Origin: Parietaria judaica
Taxonomy: Eukaryota > Streptophyta > Magnoliopsida > Rosales > Urticaceae
Length of the DNA stretch: 64,000 nucleotides
Direction: 5' to 3'
NCBI GenBank assembly: GCA_954871525.1
Contig: OX940871.1
Span: 28,122,586-28,186,585 of the forward strand
In this document: piece after piece, positions 25,703 to 39,815 of the stretch
How positions within the stretch are numbered: position 1 is the first letter of the stretch
Layout of the letters: every line of letters starts with the position of its first letter
Made by a program: the position numbers and the translations under genes
Notes under the pieces: generated by a model
What the model saw: the letters and a program-made list of their open reading frames with translations, nothing else
Told to the model about the DNA's origin: nothing
Database searches by the model: none

Positions 25703-28700
25703 ATGATTTTAGGGCTTATACATTGGAATTTTAATATTACAAGCATTGTCATGCAAAAATATGCAAGGATTAAATTGTTGACGAGAAATGCCATAGGAAA
25801 TGCTATAGCATTTCCTATAGCATTTCTTTATTTTACATTTTTTACAACCTTAAATTTCGAACCAATTGAAAAAATAATGATTTTAGGGCTTATACATTGG
25901 AATTTTAATATTACAAGCGTTCTCAGGCAAAAATATGCAATTATTAAATTGTTGACGAGAAATTCCATAGGAAATGCTATAGAATTTCCTATAGCATTTC
26001 TTTATTTTACATTGTTTACGACCTAAAATTTCTAACCAATTTGACAAAATAATGATTTTAGGGCTTATACATTTTAATTTGAATATAACAAGAGTTCTCA
26101 TGCAAAAATATGCAAGGATTAAATTGTTGACGAGAAATGACATAGGAAATGTTATAGCATTTCCTATAGCATTTCGTTATTTTACATTTTTTACAACCTT
26201 AAATTTCGAACCAATTGAAAAAATAATGATTTTAGGGCTTATACATTGGAATTTTAATATTACAAACGTTCTCATGGAAAAATATGCAACGATTAAATTG
26301 TTGACGAGAAATGCCATAGGAAATGCTATAGCATTTCCTATAGCTTTTCTTTATTTTACATTGTTTACGACCTAAAATTTCGAACCAATTGAAAAAATAA
26401 TTATTTTAGGGCTTATACATTTGAATTTGAATATAACAAGAGTTCTCATGCAAAAATATGCAAGGATTAAATTGTTGACGAGAAATGCCATAGGAAACGC
26501 TATAACATTTTCTATAGCATTTCTTTATTTTAAATTTTTTACAACCTTAAATTTCGAACCAATTGAAAAAATAATGATTTTAGGGCTTGTACTTTGGAAT
26601 TTTAATATTACAAGCGTTCTAATGCAAAAATATGCAAGGATTAAATTGTTGACGAGAAATGCTATAGGAAATGATATAGAATTTCCTATAGCATTTCTTT
26701 ATTTTACATTGTTTACGACCTAAAATTTTGAACCAATTGAAAAAATAATGATTTTAGGGCTTATACGTTGGAATTTTAATATTACAAGCGTTCTCAGGCA
26801 AAAATAAGCAAGGATTAAATTGTTGACGAGAAATGCCATAGGAAATGCTATAGCATTTCCTATAGAATTTCTTTATTTTACATTTTTGACAACCTTAAAT
26901 TTCGAACCAATTGAAAAAATAATGATTTTAGGGCTTATTCATTGGAATTTTAATATTACAAGCGTTCTCAGGCAAAAATATGCAATTATTAAATTGTTGA
27001 CGAGAAATTCCATAGGAAATGCTAGCATTTCCTATAGCATTTCTTTATTTTACATTGTTTACGACCTAAAATTTCTAACCAATTTGAAAAAATAATGATT
27101 TTAGGGCTTATACATTTTAATTTGAATATAACAAGAGTTCTCATGCAAAAATATGCAAGGATTAAATTGTTGACGAGAAATGCCATAGGAAATGCTATAG
27201 CATTTTCTATAGTATTTCTTTATTTTACATTTTTTACAACCTAAAATTTCGAACCAATTGAAAAAAGAATGATTTTAGGGCTTATACATTGGAATTTTAA
27301 TATTACAAGCGTTCTCTTGCAAAAATATGCAAGGATTAAATTGTTGACGAGAAATGCCATAGGAAATGCTATAGCATTTCCTATAGCATTTCTTTATTTT
27401 ACATTGTTTACGACCTAAAATTTCGAACCAATTGAAAAAAAAAATTATTTTAGAGCTTATACATTGGAATTTGAATATAAAAAGAGTTCTCATGTAATGC
27501 AAGGATTAAATTTATGACGAGAAATGCCATAGGAAATGCTATAGCATTTCCTATAGCATTTCTTTATTTTACATTGTTTACGACCTAAAATTTCGAACCA
27601 ATATAAAAAATAATGATTTTAGGGCTTATACATTGGAATTTTAATATTACAAGCATTGTCATGCAAAAATATGCAAGGATTAAATTGTTGACGAGAAATG
27701 CCATAGGAAATGCTATAGCATTTCCTATAGCATTTCTTTATTTTACATTTTTTACAACCTTAAATTTCGAACCAATTGAAAAAATAATGATTTTAGGGAT
27801 TATACATTGGAATTTTAATATTACAAGCGTTCTCAGGCAAAAATATGCAAGGATTAAATTTTTGACGATAAATGCCATAGGAAATGCTACAGCATTTCCT
27901 ATAGCATATCTTTATTTTACATTGTTTACGACCTAAAATTTCGAACCAATTGAAAAAATAATGATTTTAGGGCTTATACATTGGAATTGGAATATAACAA
28001 GAGTTGTCATGCAAAAATATACAAGGATTAAATTGTTGACGAGAAATGCCATAGGAAATGTTATAGCATTTCCTATAGCATTTCGTTATTTTACATTTTT
28101 TACAACCTTAACTTTTGAACCAATTGAAAAAATAATGATTTTAGGGCTTATACATTGGAATTTTAATATTACAAACGTTCTCATGGAAAAATATGCAACG
28201 ATTAAATTGTTGACGAGAAATGCCATAGGAAATGCTATAGAATTTCCTATAGCTTTTCTTTATTTTACATTGTTTACGACCTAAAATTTCGAACCAATTG
28301 AAAAAATAATTATTTTAGGGCTTATACATTTGAATTTGAATATAACAAGAGTTCTCATGCAAAAATATGCAAGGATTAAATTGTTGACGAGAAATGCCAT
28401 AGGAAACGCTATAGCATTTTCTATAGCATTTCTTTATTTTAAATTTTTTACAACCTTAAATTTCGAACCAATTGAAAAAAAAATGATTTTAGGGCTTGTA
28501 CTTTGGAATTTTAATATTACAAGCGTTCTAATGCAAAAATATGCAAGGATTAAATTGTTGACGAGAAATGCTATAGGAAATGATATAGAATTTCCTATAG
28601 CATTTCTTTATTTTACATTGTTTACGACCTAAAATTTTGAACCAATTGAAAAAATAATGATTTTAGGGCTTATACGTTGGAATTTGAATATAAAAAGAGT

Positions 28701-29870
28701 TCTCATGCAAAAATAAGCAAGGATTAAATTGTTGACGAGAAATGCCATAGGAAATGCTATAGCATTTCCTATAGAATTTCTTTATTTTACATTTTTGACA
28801 ACCTTAAATTTCGAACCAATTGAAAAAATAATGATTTTAGGGCTTATTCATTGGAATTTTAATATTACAAGCGTTCTCAGGCAAAAATATGCAATTATTA
28901 AATTGTTGACGAGAAATTCCATAGGAAATGCTAGCATTTCCTATAGCATTTCTTTATTTTACATTGTTTACGACCTAAAATTTCTAACCAATTTGAAAAA
29001 ATAATGATTTTAGGGCTTATACATTTTAATTTGAATATAACAAGAGTTCTCATGCAAAAATATGCAAGGATTAAATTGTTGACGAGAAATGCCATAGGAA
29101 ATGCTATAGCATTTTCTATAGTATTTCTTTATTTTACATTTTTTACAACCTAAAATTTCGAACCAATTGAAAAAAGAATGATTTTAGGGCTTATACATTG
29201 GAATTTTAATATTACAAGCGTTCTCTTGCAAAAATATGCAAGGATTAAATTGTTGACGAGAAATGCCATAGGAAATGCTATAGCATTTCCTATAGCATTT
29301 CTTTATTTTACATTGTTTACGACCTAAAATTTCGAACCAATTGAAAAAAAAAATGATTTTAGAGCTTATACATTGGAATTTGAATATAAAAAGAGTTCTC
29401 ATGCAATGCAAGGATTAAATTTATGACGAGAAATGCCATAGGAAATGCTATAGCATTTCCTATAGCATTTCTTTATTTTACATTGTTTACGACCTAAAAT
29501 TTCGAACCAATATAAAAAATAATGATTTTAGGGCTTATACATTGGAATTTTAATATTACAAGCGTTGTCATGCAAAAATATGCAAGGATTAAATTGTTGA
29601 CGAGAAATGCCATAGGAAATGCTATAGCATTTCCTATAGCATTTCTTTATTTTACATTTTTTACAACCTTAAATTTCGAACCAATTGAAAAAATAATGAT
29701 TTTAGGGATTATACATTGGAATTTTAACATTACAAGCGTTCTCAGGCAAAAATATGCAAGGATTAAATTGTTGACGATAAATGCCATAGGAAATGCTACA
29801 GCATTTCCTATAGCATTTCTTTATTTTACATTGTTTACGACCAAAAACTTCGAACCAATTGAAAAAATAA
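25703..29870. repeat. 1,909-bp HOR (11 monomers), two copies plus a partial third
   Basis: Markers recur at shifts of 1909-1910 bp: 25703, 27613 and 29522; 26421 and 28330; 26820 and 28729; 27275 and 29184. Eleven monomers would be 1914 bp, so the unit is five bases short. A 5-bp-deletion monomer in each copy (about 25582, 27494 with CATGTAATGC, and 29400) accounts for this. Identity is highest from about 26.15 kb onward. The first two dimers of copy 1 differ from those of copy 2, which look more like 24141-24812. Confidence 0.85.
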
Positions 29871-30019
29871 TGATTTTAGGGCTTATACATTGGAATTTTA
29901 ATATTACAAGCGTTCTCATGCAAAAATATGCAAGGATTAAATTGTTGACGAGAAATGCCATAGGAAATGATATAGTATTTCCTATAGCATTTCTTTATTT
30001 TACATTGTTTACGACCTAA

Positions 30020-32100
30020 AATTTCGAACCAATTAAAAAAATAATGATTTTAGGGCTTATACGTGTGAATTAGAATATAACAAGAGTTCTCATGGAAAAA
30101 TATGCAAGGATTAAATTGTTGACGAGAAATGCCATAGGAAATGCTATAGCATTTCTTTATTTTACATTGTTTACGACCTAAAATTTCAAACCAATTGAAA
30201 AAATAATGATTTTAGGGCTTATACGTTGGAATTTCAATATAACAAGAGTTCTCATGCAAAAATATGCAAGGATTAAATTGTTGACGAGAAATGCCATAGG
30301 AAATGCTATAGCATTTTCTATAGCATTTCTTTATTTTACATTTTTTACAACCTTAAATTTCGAACCAATTGAAAAAATAAAGATTTTAGGGCTTATACAT
30401 TGGAATTTTAACATTACAAGCGTTCTCAGGCAAAAATATGCAAGGATTAAATTGTTGACGAGAAATGCCATAGGAAATGCTATAGCATTTCCTATAGCAT
30501 TTCTTTATTTTACATTGTTTACGACCTAAAACTTCGAACCAATTGAAAAAATAATGATTTTAGGGCTTAGACGTGTGAATTTGAATATAAGAAGAGTTCT
30601 CATGCAAAAATATGCAAGGATTAAATTGTTGACGAGAAATGCCATAGGAAATGCTATAGCATTTCGTATAGTATTTCTTTATTTTACATTGTTTACAACC
30701 TAAAATTTTGTAGCAATTGAAAAAATAATGATTTTAGGGCTTATACATTGGAATTTTAATATTACACGCGTTCTCATGCAAAAATATGCAAGGATTAAAT
30801 TGTTGACGAGAAATGCCATAGGAAATGATATAGTATTTCCTATAGCATTTCTTTATTTTACATTGTTTACGACCTAAAATTTCGAACCAATTGAAAAAAT
30901 AATTATTTTAGGGCTTATACGTGTGAATTTGAATATAACAAGAGTTCTCATGCAAAAATATGCAAGGATTAAATTGTTGACGAGAAATGCCATAGGAAAT
31001 GCTATAGCATTTCCTATAGCATTTCTTTATTTTACATTGTTTACGACCTAAAATTTCAAACCAATTGAAAAAATATTGATTTTAGGGCTTATACGTTGGA
31101 ATTTGAATATAACAAGAGTTCTCATGCAAAAATATGCAAGGATTAAATTGTTGACGAGAAATGCCATAGGAAATGCTATAGCATTTTCTATAGCATTTCT
31201 TTATTTTACATTTTTTACAACCTTAAATTTCGAACCAATTGAAAAACTAAAGATTTTAGGGCTTATACATTGGAATTTTAACATTACAAGCGTTCTAAGG
31301 CAAAAATATGCAAGGATTAAATTGTTGACGAGAAATGACATAGGAAATGCTATAGCATTTCGTCTAGTATTTCTTTATTTTACATTGTTTACAACCTAAA
31401 ATTTCGTAGCAATTGAAAAAATAATGATTTTAGGGCTTATACATTGGAATTTTAATATTACAAGCGTTCTCATGCAAAAATATGCAAGGATTAAATTGTT
31501 GACGAGAAATGCCATAGGAAATGATATAGTATTTCCTATAGCATTTCTTTATTTTACATTGTTTACGACCTAAAATTTCGAACCAATTGAAAAAATAATG
31601 ATTTTAGGGCTTATACGTGTGAATTAGAATATAACAAGAGTTCTCATGCAAAAATATGCAAGGATTAAATTGTTGACGAGAAATGCCATAGGAAATGCTA
31701 TAGCATTTCCTATAGCATTTCTTTATTTTACATTGTTTACGACCTAAAATTTCAAACCAATTGAAAAAGTAATGATTTTAGGGCTTATACGTTGGAATTT
31801 CAATATAACAAGAGTTCTCATGCAAAAATATGCAAGGATTAAATTGTTGACGAGAAATACCATAGGAAATGCTATAGCATTTTCTATAGCATTTCTTTAT
31901 TTTAAATTTTTTACAACCTTAAATTTCGAACCAATTGAAAAAATAATGATTTTAGGGCTTGTACATTGGAATTTTAACATTACAAGCGTTCTCAGGCAAA
32001 AATATGCAAGGATTAAATTGTTGACGAGAAATGCCATAGGAAATGCTATAGCATTTCCTATAGCATTTCTTTATTTTACATTGTTTACGACCTAAAATTT
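30020..32100. repeat. Block with ACGTGTGAATT heads, duplicated at 36.2-37.8 kb
   Basis: Monomers here carry rare markers: ACGTGTGAATT heads (about 30061, 30571, 30921, 31614), TTTCGTAGCAATTG or TTTTGTAGCAATTG (about 30709 and 31405), GATATAGTATTTCC dyads, and GAAAAAGTAATG (31767). The segment around 31.05-31.9 kb matches 36.22-37.05 kb with a shift of 5175 (31405 to 36580; 31767 to 36942). The segment around 30.53-31.06 kb matches 37.27-37.80 kb with a shift of 6740 (30709 to 37449; 30571 to 37311). Confidence 0.82.
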
Positions 32101-33803
32101 CGAACCAATTGAAAAAATAATGATTTTAGGGCTTATACATTTGAATTTGAATATAACAAGAGTTTTCATGCAAAAATATGCAAGGATTAAATTGTTGATG
32201 AGAAATTCCATAGGAAATGCTATAGCATTTCCTATAGCATTTCTTTATTTTACATTTTTTACAACCTTAAATTTCGAACCAATTGAAAAAAATAATGATT
32301 TTAGGGCTTATACATTGGAATTTTAATATTACAAGCATTCTCATGCAAAAATATGCAAGGATTAAATTGTTGACGAGAAATGCCATAGGAAATGCTATAG
32401 CATTTCCTATAGCATTTCTTTATTTTACATTGTTTACGACCTAAAATTTCGAACCAATTGAAAAAAAAATGATTTTAGGGCTTATACATTTGAATTTGAA
32501 TATAACAAGAGTTCTCATGCAAAAATAAGCAAGGATTAAGTTGTTGACGAGAAATGCCATAGGAAATGCTATAGCATTTTCTATAGAATTTCTTTATTTT
32601 ACATTTTTTACAACCTTAAATTTCGAACCAATTTAAAAAATAATGATTTTAGGGCTTATACATTGGAATTTTAATATTACAAGCGTTCTCATGCAAAAAT
32701 ATGCAAGGATTAAATTGTTGACGAGAAATGCCATAGGAAATGCTATAGCATTTCCTATAGCATTTCTTTATTTTACATTGTTTACGACCTAAAATTTCGA
32801 ACCAATTGAAAAAAAAATGATTTTAGAGCTTATACATTGGAATTTGAATATAACAAGAGTTTTCATGCAATGCAAGGATTAAATTTATGACGAGAAATGC
32901 CATAGGAAATGCTATAGCATTTCCCATAGCATTTCTTTATTTTACATTGTTTACGACCTAAAATTTCCAACCAATTCAAAAAATAATGATTTTAGGGCTT
33001 ATACGTGTGAATTTGAATATAACAAGAGTTCTCATGCAAAAATAAGCAAGGATTAAATTGTTGACGAGAAATGCCATAGGAAATGCTATAGCATTTCCTA
33101 TCGCATTTCTTTATTCTACATTGTTTACGACCTAAAATTTCGAACCAATTGAAAAAATAATGATTTTAGGGCTTATACATTCGAATTTGAATATAACAAC
33201 AGTTCTCATGAAAAAATATGCAAGGATTAAATTGTTGACGAGAAATGCCATAGGAAATGCTATAGCATTTCTATAGCATTTCTTTATTTTACATTTTTTA
33301 AAACTTTAAATTTCGAACCAATTGAAAAAATAATGATTTTAGGGCTTATACATTGGAATTTTAATATTACAAGCGTTCTCATGCAAAAATATGCAAGGAT
33401 TAAATTTTTGACGAGAAATGCCATAGGAAATGCTATAGCATTTCCTATAGCATTTCTTTATTTTACATTGTTTACGACCTAAAATTTCGAACCAATTGAA
33501 AAAAAAATGATTTTAGAGCTTATACATTGGAATTTGAATATAACAAGAGTTTTCATGCAAAAATATACAAGGATTAAATTGTTGACTAGAAATGCCATAG
33601 GAATTGTTATAGCATTTCCTATAGCATTTCTTTATTTTACATTTTTTACAACCTTAAATTTTGAACCAATTGAAAAAATAATGATTTTAGGGTTTATACA
33701 TTGGAATTTTAATATTACAAGCGTTCTCATGAAAAAATATCCAAGGATTAAATTGTTGACGAGAAATGCCATAGGGAATGTATTTCCTATAGCATTTCTT
33801 TAG
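32101..33803. repeat. Segment duplicated at 38.15-39.82 kb
   Basis: The order of monomers from 32120 to 33803 is repeated from 38164 to 39815. The shift is 6044 bp at the left and 6012 bp at the right, so about 32 bp net was lost in the right copy. Part of this is a deletion in the dyad at about 38925 (GACGAGAAGCATTTCCC) that the left copy lacks. Shared markers include a GATGAGAAAT dyad flank, CATTCAAAAAATAATG-like A-tracts near 32975 and 38985, and a GGAATTGTTATAGC dyad near 33600 and 39612. Confidence 0.82.
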
Positions 33804-36224
33804 TTTACGTTGTTTACGACCTAAAATTTCAAACCAATTGAAAAAATAATGATTTTAGGGCTTATACATTGGAATTTTAATATAAAAAGAGTTCTCATGC
33901 AAAAATATGCAAGGATTAAATTGTTGACGAGAAATGCCATACGAAATGCTATTTCTTATAGCATTTCCTATAGCATTTCTTTATTTTAAATTTTTTACAA
34001 CCTTCAATTTCGAACCAACTGAAAAAATAATGATTTTAGGGCTTCTACATTGGAATTTTAATATTACAAGCGTTCTCATGCAAAAATATGCAAGGATTAA
34101 ATTGTTGACGAGAAATGCCATAGGAAATGCTATAGCATTTCCTATAGCATTTCTTTATTTTACATTGTTTACGACCTAAAATTTTGAACCAATTGAAAAA
34201 AAATGATTTTAGAGCTTATACATTGGAATTTGAATATAACAAGAGTTTTCATGCAATGCAAGGATTAAATTTATGACGAGAAATGCCATAGGAAATGCTA
34301 TAGCATTTCCCATAGCATTTCTTTATTTTACATTGTTTACGACCTAAAATTTCAAACCAATTGAAAAAATATTGATTTTAGGGCTTATACGTTGGAATTT
34401 GAATATAACAAGAGTTCTCATGCAAAAATATGCAAGGATTAAATTGTTGACGAGAAATGCCATAGGAAATGTATTTCCTATAGCATTTCTTTATTTTACA
34501 TTGTTTACGACCTTAATTTTCAAACCAATTGAAAAAATAATTATTTTAGGCCACATACATTGGAATTTGAATATAACAAGCGTTCTCATGCAAAAATATG
34601 CAAGGATTAAATTGTTGACGAGAAATGCCATAGGAAATGCTAGCATTTCTTTATTTTACATTGTTTACGTCCTAAAATTTCAAACCAATTGAAAAAAAAA
34701 TTATTTTAGGGCTTATACGTTGGAATTTGAATATAACAAGAGTTCTCATGCAATGCAAGTATTAAATTTATGACGAGAAATGCCATAGGAAATGCTATAG
34801 CATTTCCTATAGCATTTCTTTATTTTACATTTTTTACAACCTTAAATTTTGAACCAATTGAAAAAATAATGATTTTAGGGCTTATACATTGGAATTTTAA
34901 TATTACAAGCGTTCTCATGCAAAAATATGCAAGGATTAAATTGTTGACGAGAAATGCCATAGGAAATGCTATAGCATTTCCTATAGCATTTCTTTATTTT
35001 ACATTGTTTACGACCTAAAATTTCGAACCAATTGAAAAAAAAATGATTTTAGAGCTTATACATTGGAATTTGAATATAACAAGAGTTTTCATGCAAAAAT
35101 ATACAAGGATTAAATTGTTGACGAGAAATGCCATAGGAATTGTTATAGCATTTCCTATAGCATTTCTTTATTTTACATTTTTTACAACCTTAAATTCTGA
35201 ACCAATTGAAAAAATAAAGATTTTAGGGTTTATACATTCGAATTTTAATATTACAAGCGTTATCATGAAAAAATATCCAAGGATTAAATTGTTGACGAGA
35301 AATGCCATAGGGAATGTATTTCCTATAGCATTTCTTTAGTTTACGTTGTTTACGACCTAAAATTTCAAACCAATTGAAAAAATAATGATTTTAGGGCTTA
35401 TACATTGGAATTTTAATATAAAAAGAGTTCTCATGCAAAAATATGCAAGGATTAAATTGTTGACGAGAAATGCTATAGGAAATGCTATTTCCTATAGCAT
35501 TTCCTATAGCATTTCTTTATTTTAAATTTTTTACAACCTTAAATTTCGAACCAATTGAAAAAATAATGATTTTAGGGCTTATATATTGGAATTTTAATAT
35601 TACAAGCGTTCTCATGCAAAAATATGCAAGGATTAAATTGTTGACGAGAAATGCTATAGGAAATGATATAGCATTTCCTATAGCATTTCTTTATTTTACA
35701 TTGTTTACGACCTAAAATTTCAAACCAATTGAAAAAATAATTATTTTAGGGCTTATACGTTGGAATTTGAATATAACAAGAGTTCTCATGCAATGCAAGG
35801 ATTAAATTTATGACGAGAAATGCCATAGGAAATGCTATAGCATTTCCTATAGCATTTCTTTATTTTACATTTTTTACAACCTTAAATTTTGAACCAATTG
35901 AAAAAATAATGATTTTAGGGCTTATACATTGGAATTTTAATATTACAAGCGTTCTCATGCAAAAATATGCAAGGATTAAATTGTTGACGAGAAATGCCAT
36001 AGGAAATGCTATAGCATTTCCTATAGCATTTCTTTATTTTACATTGTTTACGACCTAAAATTTCGAACCAATTGAAAAAAAATGATTTTAGAGCTTATAC
36101 ATTGGAATTTGAATATAACAAGAGTTTTCATGCAATGCAAGGATTAAATTTATGACGAGAAATGCCATAGGAAATGCTATAGCATTTCCCATAGCATTTC
36201 TTTATTTTACATTGTTTACGACCT
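33804..36224. repeat. Block with internal 1.54-kb repeat and expanded dyads
   Basis: The monomer set starting at 33507 recurs at 35043 (shift 1536) and then at 39519 (shift 4476, also 35482 to 39958 and 35810 to 40286). It includes a truncated dyad GGGAATGTATTTCC followed by TTTCTTTAGTTTACG, an enlarged dyad, and 5-bp-deletion monomers. One unit near 34549 carries GGCCACATACATTGG, also seen at 43816 and 46878. Confidence 0.78.
35467..35503. repeat. Expanded dyad: 17-bp perfect arms, 3-nt loop
   Basis: The left arm GAAATGCTATAGGAAAT (35467-35483) and the right arm ATTTCCTATAGCATTTC (35487-35503) are perfect reverse complements around the loop GCT. The monomer has gained sequence compared with the reference dyad, but symmetry is kept about a new centre. 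Close copies, some with one mismatched pair, are near 33951, 39957, 41686, 44748 and 47812. Confidence 0.9.
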
Positions 36225-39200
36225 AAAATTTCAAACCAATTGAAAAAATATTGATTTTAGGGCTTATACGTTGGAATTTGAATATAACAAGAGTTCTCAT
36301 GCAAAAATATGCAAGGATTAAATTGTTGACGAGAAATGCCATAGGAAATGCTATAGCATTTTCTATAGCATTTCTTTATTTTACATTTTTTACAACCTTA
36401 AATTTCGAACCAATTGAAAAACTAAAGATTTTAGGGCTTATACATTGGAATTTTAACATTACAAGCGTTCTAAGGCAAAAATATGCAAGGATTAAATTGT
36501 TGACGAGAAATGCCATAGGAAATGCTATAGCATTTCGTCTAGTATTTCTTTATTTTACATTGTTTACAACCTAAAATTTCGTAGCAATTGAAAAAATAAT
36601 GATTTTAGGGCTTATACATTGGAATTTTAATATTACAAGCGTTCTCATGCAAAAATATGCAAGGATTAAATTGTTGACGAGAAATGCCATAGGAAATGAT
36701 ATAGTATTTCCTATAGCATTTCTTTATTTTACATTGTTTACGACCTAAAATTTCGAACCAATTGAAAAAATAATGATTTTAGGGCTTATACGTGTGAATT
36801 AGAATATAACAAGAGTTCTCATGCAAAAATATGCAAGGATTAAATTGTTGACGAGAAATGCCATAGGAAATGCTATAGCATTTCCTATAGCATTTCTTTA
36901 TTTTACATTGTTTACGACCTAAAATTTCAAACCAATTGAAAAAGTAATGATTTTAGAGCTTATACGTTGGAATTTCAATATAACAAGAGTTCTCATGCAA
37001 AAATATGCAAGGATTAAATTGTTGACGAGAAATACCATAGGAAATGCTATAGCATTTTCTATAGCATTTCTTTATTTTACATTTTTTACAACCTTAAATT
37101 TCGAACCAATTGAAAAATAAAGATTTTAGGGCTTATACATTGGAATTTTAACATTACAAGCGTTCTCTGGCAAAAATATGCTAGGATTAAATTGTTGACG
37201 AGAAATGCCATAGGAAATGCTATAGCATTTACTATAGCATTTCTTTATTTTACATTGTTTACGACCTAAAACTTCGAACCAATTGAAAAAATAATGATTT
37301 TAGGGCTTATACGTGTGAATTTGAATATAAGAAGAGTTCTCATGCAAAAATATGCAAGGATTAAATTGTTGACGAGAAATGCCATAGGAAATGCTATAGC
37401 ATTTCGTATAGTATTTCTTTATTTTACATTGTTTACAACCTAAAATTTCGTAGCAATTGAAAAAATAATGATTTTAGGGCTTATACATTGGAATTTTAAT
37501 ATTACACGCGTTCTCATGCAAAAATATGCAAGGATTAAATTGTTGACGAGAAATGCCATAGGAAATGATATAGTATTTCCTATAGCATTTCTTTATTTTA
37601 CATTGTTTACGACCTAAAATTTCGAACCAATTGAAAAAATAATGATTTTAGGGCTTATACGTGTGAATTTGAATATAACAAGAGTTCTCATGCAAAAATA
37701 TGCAAGAATTAAATTGTTGACGAGAAATGCCATAGGAAATGCTATAGCATTTCCTATAGCATTTCTTTATTTTACATTGTTTACGACCTAAAATTTCAAA
37801 CCAATTGAAAAAATAATGATTTTAGGGCTTATACGTTGGAATTTGAATATAACAAGAGTTCTCATGCAAAAATATGCAAGGATTAAATTGTTGACGAGAA
37901 ATGCCATAGGAAATGCTATAGCATTTTCTATAGCATTTCTTTATTTTACATTTTTTACAACCTTAAATTTCGAAACAATTGAAAAAATAAAGATTTTAGA
38001 GCTTATACATTGGAATTTTAACATTACAAGCGTTCTCAGGCAAAAATATGCAAGGATTAAATTGTTGACGAGAAATGCCATAGGAAATGCTATAGCATTT
38101 CCTATAGCATTTCTTTATTTTACATTGTTTACGACCTAAAATTTCGAACCAATTGAAAAAATAATGATTTTAGGGCTTATACATTTGAATTTGAATATAA
38201 CAAGAGTTTTCATGCAAAAATATGCAAGGATTAAATTGTTGATGAGAAATGCCATAGGAAATGCTATAGCATTTCCTATAGCATTTCTTTATTTTACATT
38301 TTTTACAACCTTAAATTTCGAACCAATTGAAAAAAATAATGATTTTAGGGCTTATACATTGGAATTTTAATATTACAGGCATTCTCATGCAAAAATATGC
38401 AAGGATTAAATTGTTGACGAGAAATGCTAGCATTTCCTATAGCATTTCTTTATTTTACATTGTTTACGACCTAAAATTTCGAACCAATTGAAAAAAAAAT
38501 GATTTTAGGGCTTATACATTTGAATTTGAATATAACAAGAGTTCTCATGCAAAAATAAGCAAGGATTAAATTGTTGACGAGAAATGCCATAGGAAATGCT
38601 ATAGCATTTTCTATAGCATTTCTTTATTTTACATTTTTTACAACCTTAAATTTCGAACCAATTTAAAAAATAATGATTTTAGGGCTTATACATTGGAATT
38701 TTAATATTACAAGCGTTCTCATGCAAAAATATGCAAGGATTAAATTGTTGACGAGAAATGCCATAGGAAATGCTATAGCATTTCCTATAGCATTTCTTTA
38801 TTTTACATTGTTTACGACCTAAAATTTCGAACCAATTGAAAAAAAAAATGATTTTAGAGCTTATACATTGGAATTTGAATATAACAAGAGTTTTCATGCA
38901 ATGCAAGGATTAAATTTATGACGAGAAGCATTTCCCATAGCATTTCTTTATTTTACATTGTTTACGACCTAAAATTTCCAACCAATTCAAAAAATAATGA
39001 TTTTAGGGCTTATACGTGTGAATTTGAATATAACAAGAGTTCTCATGCAAAAATAAGCAAGGATTAAATTGTTGACGAGAAATGCCATAGGAAATGCTAT
39101 AGCATTTCCTATCGCATTTCTTTATTCTACATTTTTTACGACCTAAAATTTCGAACCAATTGAAAAAATAATGATTTTAGGGCTTATACATTTGAATTTG

Positions 39201-39815
39201 AATATAACAACAGTTCTCATGCAAAAATATGCAAGGATTAAATTGTTGACGAGAAATGCCATAGGAAATGCTATAGCATTTTCTATAGCATTTCTTTATT
39301 TTACATTTTTTAAAACTTTAAATTTCGAACCAATTGAAAAAATAATGATTTTAGGGCTTATACATTGGAATTTTAATATTACAAGCGTTCTCATGCAAAA
39401 ATATGCAAGGATTAAATTTTTGACGAGAAATGCCATAGGAAATGCTATAGCATTTCCTATAGCATTTCTTTATTTTACATTGTTTACGACCTAAAATTTC
39501 GAACCAATTGAAAAAAAAATGATTTTAGAGCTTATACATTGGAATTTGAATATAACAAGAGTTTTCATGCAAAAATATACAAGGATTAAATTGTTGACGA
39601 GAAATGCCATAGGAATTGTTATAGCATTTCCTATAGCATTTCTTTATTTTACATTTTTTACAACCTTAAATTTTGAACCAATTGAAAAAATAAAGATTTT
39701 AGGGTTTATACATTGGAATTTTAATATTACAAGCGTTCTCATGAAAAAATATCCAATGATTAAATTATTGACGAGAAATGCCATAGGGAATGTATTTCCT
39801 ATAGCATTTCTTTAG
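36225..39815. repeat. Second copy of the 30.5-33.8 kb block, partly reordered
   Basis: This block contains the partners of the segments at 30.5-31.9 and 32.1-33.8 kb but with extra or missing monomers. For example, the two GTAGCAATTG markers are 696 bp apart on the left (30709 to 31405) and 869 bp apart here (36580 to 37449). A dimer with GAAAAATAAAGATTTTAGG near 37116 has a one-base shift that breaks the reading frame found in its relatives. Confidence 0.78.
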
